From: Coriobacteriia bacterium
Lineage (GTDB): Bacteria; Actinomycetota; Coriobacteriia; WRKU01; JAENWW01
Direction: 5' to 3'
Assembly: GCA_016649875.1 (NCBI GenBank)
Contig: JAENWW010000002.1
Location: 20,851-84,850, forward strand
Length of the DNA: 64,000 nucleotides
The notes below the pieces were generated by a model that was not told where the DNA came from, ran no database searches, and worked only from the letters and a program-made list of their open reading frames with translations. Position numbers and translations under genes: made by a program. Position 1 is the first letter of the stretch. The number at the start of each line of letters is the position of its first letter. Positions 24,616 through 34,371 of the stretch are shown here, piece by piece.

Positions 24616-26309
24616 TTCTCATCATCGATAATTACGATTCATTCACCTATAACCTGGTGCAACTTTTGTCGGCACTCGGGGCACAAGTCGAGGTGCGTCG
24701 CAACGACGTGTTGACCGCTCGGGAAGCGCTTGCGCTCAATCCGAAAGGCGTGGTTATATCTCCGGGGCCGGGGACGCCCGATGACGCGGGTATTTCGCGC
24801 GATGTCATAAGGGCGGCTGCCGATGCCGGTATTCCGGTGCTCGGCGTGTGTTTGGGACACCAGTCGATCGCGGAGGTCTTCGGGGCATCGGTGGAGCGTG
24901 CCGATAAGCCGGTACACGGAAAAGCCGACAAGGTGATCCATGACGGTTCCGGTGTGTTTGCCGGTGTTCCGAATCCGTTTTCCGCGACTCGGTATCATTC
25001 GCTTCGAGTCGCAAACGAGAGTGTGCCGGATGTTTTGAACGTGACCGCGCGAACCGCCGACGGCACCATCATGGGGCTGCAACACGTTTCCCTCCCCGTA
25101 TTCGGAGTGCAATTCCATCCCGAAAGCGTGCTCACTCCGGAAGGGACGAAACTACTCGCCAACTTCCTCGATATCGCCGATGAGGTTCCACTGTCCCATC
25201 ATGTGAGCGGTGCACCTTCAATCGTTTCGGCGTCGGGCGGCTCGCAAAGAGCCAGTGTTGCGGCGACCGAGGTCGACACCATCGTCGGCGGCATCGCACG
25301 TGTCGCGTCGGGGGGCTCACTTTCCGAAATCGAAGCACAACGTGTCATGGGAGAAATCATGGACGGCGAGGCGACCGCCTCACAAATCAGCGCGCTCATA
25401 GTCGCCATCCGCATGAAGGGTGAGACCGTCGATGAAATCGTCGGATTCGCCCGGGCGATGCGCGATCGCGCCACCCCCGTCGCACCGAAGGTTTCGGGCT
25501 ATATCGATACCTGCGGAACCGGCGGCGACGGATTGCATACGTTCAACATATCGACGACCGCGGCTTTCGTGGTCGCAGGCGCCGGAGTGCCGGTCGCCAA
25601 GCACGGCAACCGTGCGGTTTCCTCGTCGTCGGGAAGCGCCGATGTGCTCGAAGTTCTCGGCGTCGATTTGACGCTGAATCCGACGGATGTGGCGCGCTGC
25701 GTCGATGAAATCGGTATCGGTTTCCTGTTCGCCCAAGCTCTGCACGCAAGTATGCGCCATGCGGGGCCGACGCGTCGTGAAATCGGTATACGCACGGTGT
25801 TCAACATACTCGGTCCCCTCACCAATCCGGCCGGCGCAAAACGCCAGCTTCTCGGCGTCTATGACGCGAAGTTGGCGCCCATGATGGCAGAAGTCGCCGG
25901 GCGTCTCGGAGCCGAGCGGGCCATAATCGTCAACGGACATCCCGGGATGGACGAGGTATCGGGAGACGGCGTCACCACCGTGGCCGACTACCACGACGGT
26001 CACGTCTTCCTCTATGAAATCACGCCCGAAAGCGTCGGTTTGAGGCGGGGAAGCGTTGCCGATATCGCCGGAGGCACGGTGGAGGAAAACGCCGATATTC
26101 TGCGAAAGATCCTTGCCGGAGAGCAGGGCGCGCGACGCAACATCGTGCTGCTCAACGCCGCCACGGCACTCGTCGCCGCCGGCAAAGTGGACGATGTGAT
26201 CCAGGGCGTGAAACTCGCAAAGGAAAGTATCGATTCCGGTAAAGCGCTTGCCGCGCTCGACGCGTTGGTGGCTTTGTCGCAGCAGCTCGCAAAGGCGGAA
26301 GTGGAATGA
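24612..26309 (+). CDS. trpGD: Anthranilate synthase component II-anthranilate phosphoribosyltransferase fusion
   Basis: A 565-residue fusion as in E. coli TrpD. Residues 1 to about 190 are the glutamine amidotransferase TrpG (GVCLGHQSIAEVFG with the catalytic Cys, FGVQFHPES with His-Glu). Residues from about 220 are TrpD (GEIMDGEATASQISALI, DTCGTGGDG, KHGNRAVSSSSGSADVLE), which adds phosphoribosyl to anthranilate. A linker of about 30 residues joins them. It overlaps trpE by four bases and trpCF by four, so the whole run is coupled. Confidence 0.97.
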   Translation: MILIIDNYDSFTYNLVQLLSALGAQVEVRRNDVLTAREALALNPKGVVISPGPGTPDDAGISRDVIRAAADAGIPVLGVCLGHQSIAEVFGASVERADKPVHGKADKVIHDGSGVFAGVPNPFSATRYHSLRVANESVPDVLNVTARTADGTIMGLQHVSLPVFGVQFHPESVLTPEGTKLLANFLDIADEVPLSHHVSGAPSIVSASGGSQRASVAATEVDTIVGGIARVASGGSLSEIEAQRVMGEIMDGEATASQISALIVAIRMKGETVDEIVGFARAMRDRATPVAPKVSGYIDTCGTGGDGLHTFNISTTAAFVVAGAGVPVAKHGNRAVSSSSGSADVLEVLGVDLTLNPTDVARCVDEIGIGFLFAQALHASMRHAGPTRREIGIRTVFNILGPLTNPAGAKRQLLGVYDAKLAPMMAEVAGRLGAERAIIVNGHPGMDEVSGDGVTTVADYHDGHVFLYEITPESVGLRRGSVADIAGGTVEENADILRKILAGEQGARRNIVLLNAATALVAAGKVDDVIQGVKLAKESIDSGKALAALDALVALSQQLAKAEVE

Positions 26310-27811
26310 ACTTCTTGACGAATATGGTGGAGCGCAGAACCGCTCGCATCGCAGTCGAATACGGTACGCGTTCGGTAGTCGAGCTCAAGCAACACGCCTT
26401 GAGTCGTGTGTCTTCGCATAGCTTCGAGGCCGCGTTGTCGTCTCGCACGGATGTCGGAATCATCGCCGAGGTGAAAAAGGCTTCTCCGAGTGTGGGCCGT
26501 ATCGCTCCCGATAAAAACGTCGCCGAGCAAGCCCGCAGGTATCAAGAGGGCGGCGCGGCCGCGGTGAGCGTGCTCACCGAGCCGGAAAGTTTCGCAGGTT
26601 CGTTCGAAGATTTGGCGCTGGTGCGAGATGCGGTGGAACTTCCCGTTTTATGCAAAGATTTCGTCGTCGATCTCACGCAAGTTTACGTCGCTCGCGCTCT
26701 CGGAGCCGACGCGATACTACTCATGGTCAATGTGCTCGGAGATAAGCTCGAAGAATATCTTGCCGCGGTGCACGAGGTCGGGATGAGCGCACTGGTGGAG
26801 GTGGTCGATGAAACCGAACTCGCGGCGGCGCACGATGCGGGTGCTCGAATCATCGGAGTGAACAGTCGCGATTTGCATACGCTCAAAGTCGATCGTTCGC
26901 GCGCGCTCGAAGTGGTGCGAGCCGCTGCCGGGATGGGCCTTGTCGTGGTGAGCGCGAGCGGAGTCAAGAGCAAAGCCGACGTGGAACAGGCCGCGGGCGC
27001 TTCTGCAAACGCCGTGCTTGTCGGCGAGATGCTCATGCGGGCACAAGATCCGGCCGCCACGCTCAATTCGCTGACAGGCGTGCCACGCGGGGGCAATCGA
27101 ACCATCCGACAAACAGGCGAAGCTATCATGAAACACACGCTTGTCAAAATATGCGGAATCACTCGCCGACAAGATGCCGAGGCGGCCGTCAAGGCCGGCG
27201 CCGATGCCATCGGCGTGATACTGGCTCCCTCGAAACGTCGCGTCACCGTCGAAGAAGCGATGGAAATATTCGCAGTCGTTCCCTCGATAGGGGCCGGTTA
27301 CGGCGGTGCCCCGGTTTTCGGTGGGCAGACTGTTGAGCGCGTGGGGGTATTCGTGAATGCCGAACTCTCCTTCGTCAACGACGTAGTCAAGCGATGTGGC
27401 CTGTCCGCAGTCCAGCTCAGCGGGAGCGAGTCCCCCGATTACTGTGCGGCCGTTACCGTTCCCGTAATAAAGATGATTCCCGTCGGGAAGAATTTTTCCT
27501 GGCGACTTTTAGAGCGCTATCGCGGTGCGGCGTCGACATTTTTGCTCGACACCCACGTTCCCGGGCAAGCAGGGGGGACTTCGCAGACATTTTCGTGGGA
27601 GACCGTCGGTGTGCCTCCGCAGTGGGCTCAGGTGCTTGTGGCGGGTGGTCTCACCTCGAGAAACGTTGCCGATTGTATAAGAATATCGCGGCCGGCCGGC
27701 GTGGATGTATCTTCCGGAGTAGAGAAATCGCCGGGCGAAAAGGACAGAGATGAAATGAATTCATTCTGCGACGCGGTTCGCAGTGTCGATTGTGAGGAGC
27801 AGCTACTATGA
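26306..27811 (+). CDS. trpCF: Indole-3-glycerol phosphate synthase-phosphoribosylanthranilate isomerase fusion
   Basis: A 501-residue fusion catalysing two successive steps. Residues 1 to about 262 are TrpC ([38 protein letters not shown]). Residues from about 274 are TrpF ([46 protein letters not shown]). The same fusion exists in enterobacteria. Here an ATG sits at the domain boundary (residue about 275), so a separately started TrpF cannot be excluded. The ends overlap trpGD and trpB. Confidence 0.95.
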   Translation: MNFLTNMVERRTARIAVEYGTRSVVELKQHALSRVSSHSFEAALSSRTDVGIIAEVKKASPSVGRIAPDKNVAEQARRYQEGGAAAVSVLTEPESFAGSFEDLALVRDAVELPVLCKDFVVDLTQVYVARALGADAILLMVNVLGDKLEEYLAAVHEVGMSALVEVVDETELAAAHDAGARIIGVNSRDLHTLKVDRSRALEVVRAAAGMGLVVVSASGVKSKADVEQAAGASANAVLVGEMLMRAQDPAATLNSLTGVPRGGNRTIRQTGEAIMKHTLVKICGITRRQDAEAAVKAGADAIGVILAPSKRRVTVEEAMEIFAVVPSIGAGYGGAPVFGGQTVERVGVFVNAELSFVNDVVKRCGLSAVQLSGSESPDYCAAVTVPVIKMIPVGKNFSWRLLERYRGAASTFLLDTHVPGQAGGTSQTFSWETVGVPPQWAQVLVAGGLTSRNVADCIRISRPAGVDVSSGVEKSPGEKDRDEMNSFCDAVRSVDCEEQLL

Positions 27812-29043
27812 GTACGTTATTTCCTAATGCCCAAGAGGCGTATTTCGGACCCGATGCAGAAGGTTTTTACGGTCCCTACGGCGGACGATTCGTGCCTGAA
27901 ACCGTAATGCCCGCGCTTATCGAACTCACGGCTGCCTATAAAGAGGCGCGCGAGGATGAGGCGTTTGCGGCTGAGCTCACTGATCTTTACGTCAATTATG
28001 TCGGACGTGAGACGCCGCTTTATTCCGCGAAACGATTGGCCGAGGCGGTAGGATTAGGGCGGGTGTTGTTGAAGCGCGAAGATCTCTGCCACACGGGGGC
28101 GCATAAAATCAACAATACGCTCGGACAATGTCTGCTGGCCAAGCGCATGGGCAAAAAGCGCGTCATTGCCGAGACCGGTGCCGGTCAGCACGGAGTGGCG
28201 ACCGCGACGACCGCGGCGCTCATGGGGCTTGAATGCGCCGTGTTCATGGGCGTCGAAGACATTCGCCGGCAGTCGCTCAACGTCTATAAGATGCGTCTTC
28301 TCGGTGCCGAGGTCATCCCCGTCGATGAAGGTTCCGGGACGCTTGCCAACGCGGTCACCGCGGCTTTGCGCCACTGGGTCGAGCGTGTCGAAGATACCTT
28401 TTATGTTCTCGGCTCGGCCGTCGGCCCTCATCCGTATCCTTTGATGGTGCGCGATTTCCAGTCGGTCATCGGCAATGAAATCATCGCGCAACTTGCTGAA
28501 AAGAACATAGGTCACGTCGATGCGGTGTGCGCATGCGTCGGGGGCGGAAGCAACGCAATCGGGACTTTTTACCCGTTCGTTTCGGCGGGCGCGCAGTTCG
28601 CAGACACCGAACTCGTCGGTGCTGAGGCGGCCGGTAAGGGGCTGGACACGGGCGAAACCGGTGCATCGCTCACGCTCGGCAGTCCGGGTATCATGCACGG
28701 TTTTTACAGCTATCTGTTGCAAGACGAGGCCGGCAATCCGCTCGAGGCCTATTCGATCTCTGCCGGGCTCGATTATCCCGGCGTCGGTCCCGAGCACGCG
28801 TTCTTCAAAGATGAAGGGTTCGTGCGTTATGAACCCGTCAGCGATACGGAGGCGCTGAAAGCATTCGAGCTCCTCACGTTGACCGAAGGAATCATTCCCG
28901 CCATCGAAAGCAGCCATGCGCTCGCGCTGTTGCCCGGTCTGGCTGAAAAGTATGGTCCACAGGCAACGGTCGTGGTCACCCTTTCCGGCCGCGGTGACAA
29001 AGATATCGATATCGTGAGGGAGGCGGGGCTCGGTGGAGAATAG
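27808..29043 (+). CDS. trpB: Tryptophan synthase beta chain
   Basis: A 411-residue TrpB, which condenses indole with serine. The PLP lysine lies in [15 protein letters not shown], and the phosphate-binding loop is GGGSNAIG. The opening [17 protein letters not shown] is typical of the standard (TrpB1) form that works with TrpA. It overlaps the end of trpCF by four bases. Confidence 0.98.
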   Translation: MSTLFPNAQEAYFGPDAEGFYGPYGGRFVPETVMPALIELTAAYKEAREDEAFAAELTDLYVNYVGRETPLYSAKRLAEAVGLGRVLLKREDLCHTGAHKINNTLGQCLLAKRMGKKRVIAETGAGQHGVATATTAALMGLECAVFMGVEDIRRQSLNVYKMRLLGAEVIPVDEGSGTLANAVTAALRHWVERVEDTFYVLGSAVGPHPYPLMVRDFQSVIGNEIIAQLAEKNIGHVDAVCACVGGGSNAIGTFYPFVSAGAQFADTELVGAEAAGKGLDTGETGASLTLGSPGIMHGFYSYLLQDEAGNPLEAYSISAGLDYPGVGPEHAFFKDEGFVRYEPVSDTEALKAFELLTLTEGIIPAIESSHALALLPGLAEKYGPQATVVVTLSGRGDKDIDIVREAGLGGE

Positions 29044-29047
29044 TCGA

Positions 29048-29854
29048 ATGCAGGACGAATCGAACCGCGATGGCGCACAACGTCTGGGGAGGGCTTTTTC
29101 AAAAGGTCACCCGGCCCTTGTCACGTATCTGATGGCCGGTTATCCGACGCGTGAGACCTCGCTCGCCTCGTTGCACGCTCTCGCCGATGCGGGAAGCGAT
29201 CTCATCGAGCTCGGGGTGCCGTTTGCCGATCCCTTGGCTGACGGACCCGTGATTCGGAATGCCGCCGATAAGGCGCGTCAAGCCAACGAGGGAGGCTTCG
29301 GCCTGGCCGAGACGATTGCCTTGGCAGCCGATTTTCTCAAAGAAGCCGGCCCCGATGCGCCTCCCGTTGCGCTTATGACCTATCTGAATCCTTTGATGCG
29401 CATGGGATTGCCGAAGGTTGCCGATGCCTTGCGTGCGGCCGGAGTGGGGGGCGTCATCGTTCCCGATATGCCTCCCGAGATGGCGGGGCCTTGGTTACGT
29501 GCGGCGCACGATCTCGACACCGTTTTCTTGGCTGCTCCGACATCGACTCCCGCGCGACTCGAGAAGGTGGCCTTGTATTCGAGCGGTTTCGTGTATTGCG
29601 TTTCGAGTCTGGGGGTCACCGGTGAACGATCGGAGTTGCCGGAGGAACTCACGGCTCTCGTATCACGTGTGAGAGATGCAACTGTATTACCGGTCGCAGT
29701 CGGTTTCGGAATCTCGACGCCTGAACATGTCGCGGCAGTTGCACGGATTGCCGATGGAATCGTGGTCGGCTCGGCATTGGTGAAGCGTCAAGACGATCCA
29801 TCCGAAGTTTTTTCCTTTGCTTCCGAGCTTGTCAAAGCCCGAGACATCTCATAA
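29048..29854 (+). CDS. trpA: Tryptophan synthase alpha chain
   Basis: A 268-residue TrpA that splits indole-glycerol phosphate and channels indole to TrpB. The catalytic Glu and Asp lie in DLIELGVPFADPLADGP, and the phosphate loop includes VGFGIST and GIVVGSALVK. ATG 29048 has GGAG nine bases upstream; a GTG at 29033 overlapping trpB is also possible. It is the last trp gene. No trpR or other regulator is present, consistent with T-box control. Confidence 0.96.
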   Translation: MQDESNRDGAQRLGRAFSKGHPALVTYLMAGYPTRETSLASLHALADAGSDLIELGVPFADPLADGPVIRNAADKARQANEGGFGLAETIALAADFLKEAGPDAPPVALMTYLNPLMRMGLPKVADALRAAGVGGVIVPDMPPEMAGPWLRAAHDLDTVFLAAPTSTPARLEKVALYSSGFVYCVSSLGVTGERSELPEELTALVSRVRDATVLPVAVGFGISTPEHVAAVARIADGIVVGSALVKRQDDPSEVFSFASELVKARDIS

Positions 29855-29893
29855 AAGATGGCGAAAAGCACGTTTCGTTGTCCGTTTTCCTCG

Positions 29894-29923
29894 TTGACAA
29901 GGGGAACGATTTATTTGTAACAT
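29894..29923 (+). promoter_or_regulatory. Candidate promoter of the acyl-CoA synthetase/GNAT gene
   Basis: A perfect TTGACA (29894-29899) is followed after 18 bases by TAACAT (29918-29923, four of six). It lies about 60 bases before the next gene and just after the trp operon. A weak wobble-paired hairpin overlaps it and may end trp transcription. Confidence 0.45.
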
Positions 29924-29984
29924 TAACTGATACGTCGGCATTGACGAATAGGTAAAGTCCACTCTACTAGTAATGGGTAGGTCT

Positions 29985-32666
29985 ATGAGTAAACACGATT
30001 TAGACAAGCTGTTCAATCCGAAGAGTATTGCCGTAATCGGCGCCTCAAGCAAGAAAGGCTCGGTGGGACATATCCTACTGAGAAATATCATCACCGCTGA
30101 GTATGACGGTGTGGTATTTCCCGTGAATATCACGGCGCCGTCAGTACAAGGCATCAAAGCATACCCGTCAATCAACGACGTTCCGAGCCAAGTCGACTTG
30201 GCGGTAATCGCCGTTCCCGCAAAGGCCGTTCCCGCGACCATTCGCCAGTGCGGCGAAGCCGGAGTCGGAGCAGCCGTTATCGTGACGGCGGGCTTCAAAG
30301 AGGCCGGTTCCGCGGGGCTGAAGCTTGAACAAGAAGTTAAGGCAATCGCCGAGGAGTACGGCATTCGCATCCTCGGGCCGAACTGTCTGGGCTATGCGAG
30401 ACCTCCTCTCAACATCAACACCACATTCGCCAACATCGTTCCCGGCAGCGGGCGCGTCGCTTTCATCAGCCAGTCCGGTGCGCTCGGTACGGCGATTTTG
30501 GATTGGGCGACGGCCAACAACGTCGGTTTCAGTGCATTCGTCAGCGCCGGTGGAATGACCGATGTCGATTTTGGCGACCTCATCGATTACTTTGGTGACG
30601 ACCCCAACACCACGAGTATCATCATGTACATCGAATCGATTACCGATGCGCGCAGTTTCATGAGCGCTGCTCGTCGTTTTGCCAAGAGCAAGCCCATCAT
30701 CGTCGTCAAAAGCGGACGTACCGCGCGCAGCGCCTTGGCGGCCGCAAGTCATACGGGCGCGCTCGCTGGAGACGATACACTTTACAGCGCCGTATTCCGT
30801 CGCGCAGGTGTCGTACGCGTCGATGAGATTTCCGACCTGTTCGACTCGAGCGAGGCGCTCAGTCGCGTCAGCAGTCCGAAGGGCAATCGCCTCGGCATCG
30901 TCACCAACGCGGGCGGTCCCGGAGTCATGGCCAGCGACAGACTTATCGGACTCGGAGGAGAGCTTGCCGAGATTGCACCCGAGACCGATGAGCGTCTTCG
31001 TGCGGTACTCAGCGACTTCAACGCGCGCGGCAACCCCGTCGACGTCGGCGGAGACGCTTTGCCCGATCGTTTCGCTGCCGGAACGCAGGCCTTGATGGAT
31101 GATCCCAATTGCGACGGTGTTTTGGCGATTCTCACGCCCCAGGCGACAAGCGACCCCACGACCACCGCGCACCTGCTCGTCGAGGTGGCGCGTTCCAATG
31201 ACAAGCCTCTCCTCACTTCTTTCATGGGCGAGATCATGGTCAAAGAAGCCATCGAAATCTTCCATAAGGCACATGTTCCGGTTTTCGCCACTCCCGAGGA
31301 TGCCGTCAAAGCGTACATGAACATGTATGAGTACACGCGCAGTCTCGAGACTCTCTACGAAACTCCGGCAGACATTCTGCCCGATTTCGAGCCCGATCGC
31401 GATACGGTCAAGGGTATATTCAAGCAGGTTGCCGACGAAGGACGCTCGATTCTCAGCGAGTTCGAGGCGAAAAATGTTTTGGCTGCTTATCAAATCCCGG
31501 CGGTAAAGACCGTCATTTGCACCAGTGCCGAGGCTGCGGAAAAAGCCGCCGAGGAAATCGGGTTCCCTGTTGTCCTTAAGATTTTCAGTAACGATATCAC
31601 GCACAAGAGCGACGTCGGCGGTATCGCGCTCAACGTACGTTCCGCTTCCGAGGCCGGCATCCAGTTCTCGAAGATCATCGATCGTGTCAAGATTGCTGCG
31701 CCCGATGCCGAGATTATCGGTGTGACGGTCCAAGAAATGAGTCGTGGCGGTCATGAGGTCATCGTCGGTGCGAAACAAGACCCGACATTCGGTCCTGTCG
31801 TGATGTTCGGTATGGGCGGAACGGGCGTCGAACTCTATCGCGACATCGCCGTCGAGTTTCCGCCGCTCAACCAAGCTCTCGCTCATTCCATGGTCAAAAG
31901 AACCAAAGTTTCAAAACTCCTCGAGGGGTATCGCGGTTCGGAACCGGTCGATATGACTGCGCTCGAGCAGGTACTCGTCAAGGTGAGCTATCTCCTCGTC
32001 GATTTTCCTGAAATTCTCGAGATGGATATCAACCCGCTCCAAGTACGCGCAGACGGCCTCTGTGCTCTCGATGCCCGCATCGTCATCGATGCTGAAAATG
32101 TCGACGGCGATACGGTTCCCGGCGCGCATCTCATCTTGCCGATGTATCCGAGCACGTATAAGTGGAACCTTACGGAAGGCGACGAGCAGTTCGAAATCCG
32201 TGCCATCAGGCCCGAAGACGAGTATTCATGGACTAAGATGATCGAATCACTTTCACCGACGACCGCCGAGTATCGTTTCTTCGGTTCGGTCAATGAAGTG
32301 ACTAAGGCGATGCTCGTACGGTATTGCCATATCGATTATGATCGCGAAATCGCGCTCGCCGTATTCTCCAAACCGAACGCCGGTGGGGAGAAGCAGATGA
32401 TCGGAGTGGGACGCCTCACGCTCAAGTCGGCCGATGCGACCGAGGGCGAATTCGCCGTGCTCGTCCATGATAACTATCAGCGCAAGGGCATCGGAAAGAA
32501 GTTGGTCGAGGTGCTTATCGAGGTCGCGCAGGACCGCAACCTCGAAGAGATTCACGGTGATGTCCGTGCCGATGACCCTTCGATTCCGATGTTCACCGAA
32601 AGTCTGAGGTTTAAAGTCGAGCCCGGCAAAGAGTTCAGCATGCGTCGTTTGGTGTACAGATTTTAA
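29985..32666 (+). CDS. ADP-forming acyl-CoA synthetase fused to GNAT acetyltransferase (Pat/AcsAB-like)
   Basis: An 893-residue four-part protein. It contains a CoA-binding Rossmann domain (SIAVIGASSKKGSVGH), a succinyl-CoA ligase-like domain with the phospho-His loop AASHTGALAGDD, an ATP-grasp domain from about residue 480 (FPVVLKIFSNDITHKSDVGG), and a GNAT domain from about 725 (AVLVHDNYQRKGIGKKLVEVL). Proteins with this order include Pat/PatZ lysine acetyltransferases and NDP-forming acetyl-CoA synthetases. The conserved His suggests the ligase half may be active. The start is uncertain: ATG 29973 and 29985 are both possible and neither has a good ribosome site. Confidence 0.9.
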   Translation: MSKHDLDKLFNPKSIAVIGASSKKGSVGHILLRNIITAEYDGVVFPVNITAPSVQGIKAYPSINDVPSQVDLAVIAVPAKAVPATIRQCGEAGVGAAVIVTAGFKEAGSAGLKLEQEVKAIAEEYGIRILGPNCLGYARPPLNINTTFANIVPGSGRVAFISQSGALGTAILDWATANNVGFSAFVSAGGMTDVDFGDLIDYFGDDPNTTSIIMYIESITDARSFMSAARRFAKSKPIIVVKSGRTARSALAAASHTGALAGDDTLYSAVFRRAGVVRVDEISDLFDSSEALSRVSSPKGNRLGIVTNAGGPGVMASDRLIGLGGELAEIAPETDERLRAVLSDFNARGNPVDVGGDALPDRFAAGTQALMDDPNCDGVLAILTPQATSDPTTTAHLLVEVARSNDKPLLTSFMGEIMVKEAIEIFHKAHVPVFATPEDAVKAYMNMYEYTRSLETLYETPADILPDFEPDRDTVKGIFKQVADEGRSILSEFEAKNVLAAYQIPAVKTVICTSAEAAEKAAEEIGFPVVLKIFSNDITHKSDVGGIALNVRSASEAGIQFSKIIDRVKIAAPDAEIIGVTVQEMSRGGHEVIVGAKQDPTFGPVVMFGMGGTGVELYRDIAVEFPPLNQALAHSMVKRTKVSKLLEGYRGSEPVDMTALEQVLVKVSYLLVDFPEILEMDINPLQVRADGLCALDARIVIDAENVDGDTVPGAHLILPMYPSTYKWNLTEGDEQFEIRAIRPEDEYSWTKMIESLSPTTAEYRFFGSVNEVTKAMLVRYCHIDYDREIALAVFSKPNAGGEKQMIGVGRLTLKSADATEGEFAVLVHDNYQRKGIGKKLVEVLIEVAQDRNLEEIHGDVRADDPSIPMFTESLRFKVEPGKEFSMRRLVYRF

Positions 32667-32714
32667 TTCACAAGAGTCGGCTGATACTCAAGCTTGGCAG
32701 GTAGGGAGTCGAAG

Positions 32715-33164
32715 ATGGATAAGATAACAGCGCGTTGGACGGCTAATCGTCAGTTCGTGGGCAGCGATGAGAACGGACATGGAATAGTTCTCGATACACC
32801 TCCGAGTGCTGGAGGGGAGAACACCGGTTGGCGTCCGCTTGAGCTTGTTTTGTTGGGACTCGCCGGTTGTTCAGGAATCGACATCATCTCGATTCTCGAG
32901 AAAAAGCGTGAAGACGTGCGGGGCTTCGAGGTCGAAATCACCGGCGAGACGTATACGGCTGATTATCCGCATTACTACGAGGCTATCGAGATAACCTATT
33001 TCGTGACCGGTGTCGGTGTGGGCGAGAAGGCTGTCGCGCAGGCAATCGATTTATCGACGCAGAAGTATTGTTCGGTCAAGGGTTGCCTTGGACCGCAATG
33101 CGTGGTCACCACCAAGTTCGAGATCAGCGAGTTCGAGCCTCGAATCGGCCCGAACCACCGGTGA
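32715..33164 (+). CDS. OsmC family peroxiredoxin-like protein
   Basis: A 149-residue OsmC/Ohr-fold protein. The two redox cysteines appear as LAGCSGIDIISILEKKRED and KYCSVKGCL. Family members reduce organic hydroperoxides or are of unknown substrate; this one resembles the YhfA-like subgroup. I place the start at ATG 32715, with GGGAG six bases before it. It stands alone between the GNAT fusion and a bidirectional terminator. Confidence 0.88.
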   Translation: MDKITARWTANRQFVGSDENGHGIVLDTPPSAGGENTGWRPLELVLLGLAGCSGIDIISILEKKREDVRGFEVEITGETYTADYPHYYEAIEITYFVTGVGVGEKAVAQAIDLSTQKYCSVKGCLGPQCVVTTKFEISEFEPRIGPNHR

Positions 33165-33186
33165 CATTCAAAATTCGCTCTGCTAA

Positions 33187-33216
33187 AAGGCCGGAAACTA
33201 TTCAGTTCCCGGCCTT
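33187..33216. terminator. Bidirectional terminator between osmC-like and TM2 genes
   Basis: A 13-base stem AAGGCCGG-AACT type with one mismatch encloses ATTC, with A-rich and T-rich flanks. It separates two convergent genes and can serve both. Confidence 0.75.
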
Positions 33217-33247
33217 CTCAGTAGATGCATACGTGGTTTTTGCGACG

Positions 33248-33733
33248 CTATACGATGATGTTGCCATTCGCGTCCGCCGGTTTAATGAGCGCGATTACGC
33301 CTTCGATCAGGCCTGCGATGGCAGGTAGGCCCGTCCAGCAAAATACCAAGTAGAGTATTCCCATTCCAGTTTTCCCGGCATAGAATTTATGAACGCCTAT
33401 GCTGCCCAACAATATGGCGAGAAGGACGTACGCGACTTTATTGACGACTTTACCGGTCTGAACATAGGTCGGACCCGAAACGCCTGTCGTGTTGTTGTCG
33501 TTGGAAATGGTGATGTTGATGCCTTCGCCGGCCGGTTTGGTTTCTTTTTGTGCCACAGGCTCCGGCTTGGGCTCGGCTTTGACGACTTGAACTGAGATTT
33601 CATTGGAAAAAATTTCGACCCGATCTCCGACCTCAGGAACAAAATTACAGTCCTCAAGCCGTACTTCCCTCAAAGAACCGTCATCCTGTCCGATTTTAAC
33701 CGTCGTATCCGATACTGATATAATCTTTGCCAT
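33248..33733 (-). CDS. TM2 domain protein
   Basis: A 161-residue protein. Residues 1-60 are a soluble beta-rich region (VKIGQDDGSLREVRLEDCNFVP). A low-complexity Pro/Glu/Lys linker follows, and the C-terminus is a TM2 domain: two membrane helices around GSIGVHKFYAGKTGMGILYL and the second GLIEGVIALI. The role of TM2 proteins in bacteria is unknown. GAGGGACA precedes the ATG. It is a single gene. Confidence 0.88.
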   Translation of the reverse strand: MAKIISVSDTTVKIGQDDGSLREVRLEDCNFVPEVGDRVEIFSNEISVQVVKAEPKPEPVAQKETKPAGEGINITISNDNNTTGVSGPTYVQTGKVVNKVAYVLLAILLGSIGVHKFYAGKTGMGILYLVFCWTGLPAIAGLIEGVIALIKPADANGNIIV

Positions 33734-33822
33734 TGTCCCTCGCCCCTTTGTTTGGATAATATTTCGCGTTCATTATACCAATATGAGTATTCAATCGTGT
33801 TGCCCAATTGGAAATTGACTAG

Positions 33823-34257
33823 CTATTGTTTGAGGCCGTCGATCCCGTCGGTGACGCCGGTTTGTTGAGATACAGGCACCTCTGTCAGCAGTACATTTCC
33901 CGCGCTATCCTCCAGGTAACTCTTTTTCCCGACGATCGCATATTTTGCAACCTGGGTCTCGAGCATCTCGATAATAGGTTCGCTGTTGTCATCCGGAGCG
34001 CTATCGAGAAAGTCAACGTTCTTGATGGATAGAGGCCGGACCCCTTTGGAATCGGCCTCGCCGAGAACATATCTTCCCGTTAGTGTGTTGATGTCGATAT
34101 TTCCGGCAACGATATTCGCACCCTCGAAAAGTATCGTGGCGCCCCCGCCGGTGAACTGTTTTCCGCCGATTCCGATATCTGCCTTTTTGTTCCCGCAACC
34201 TGTCAAAAGCGCGAGCATTGCCACGGACAATGTAAAAAAGATGAGTAGTTTCTTCAT
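33823..34257 (-). CDS. Small lipoprotein of unknown function
   Basis: A 144-residue protein with an N-terminal signal (MKKLLIFFTLSVAML) and lipobox LTGC, so it should be lipid-anchored outside the membrane. The mature part is a short beta-rich domain with no motif I recognise. A long in-frame extension upstream to 34716 is rejected: it would swallow the divergent methyltransferase, and GGGAG lies just ahead of the ATG at 34257. It is divergent from the methyltransferase across an inverted repeat. Confidence 0.8.
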   Translation of the reverse strand: MKKLLIFFTLSVAMLALLTGCGNKKADIGIGGKQFTGGGATILFEGANIVAGNIDINTLTGRYVLGEADSKGVRPLSIKNVDFLDSAPDDNSEPIIEMLETQVAKYAIVGKKSYLEDSAGNVLLTEVPVSQQTGVTDGIDGLKQ

Positions 34258-34289
34258 TTTGCTCCCATCGAAAATATTTAGCCACGTAG

Positions 34290-34320
34290 CTAGAATACTC
34301 TTGTTATTGAGGTATTCTAG
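34290..34320. promoter_or_regulatory. Inverted repeat in the lipoprotein/methyltransferase divergent gap
   Basis: Nine-base perfect arms CTAGAATAC (34290-34298) and GTATTCTAG (34312-34320) flank 13 bases. Located between two divergent starts, it is a plausible operator or a stem-loop in one leader. No promoter boxes were clear enough to decide. Confidence 0.45.
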
Positions 34321-34371
34321 TAGCTCATGGAAACAACTCGGGTGCGCCGGCGATTGTTCGGAAAGGTTTAC

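Noticed and set aside
28054..28917. 287-codon open frame on the minus strand
   Set aside because: Antisense to trpB, which is unambiguous.
30168..31886. 572-codon open frame on the minus strand
   Set aside because: Antisense to the acyl-CoA synthetase/GNAT gene; composition is dominated by Arg, Asp and Val patterns typical of a shadow frame, with no motif.
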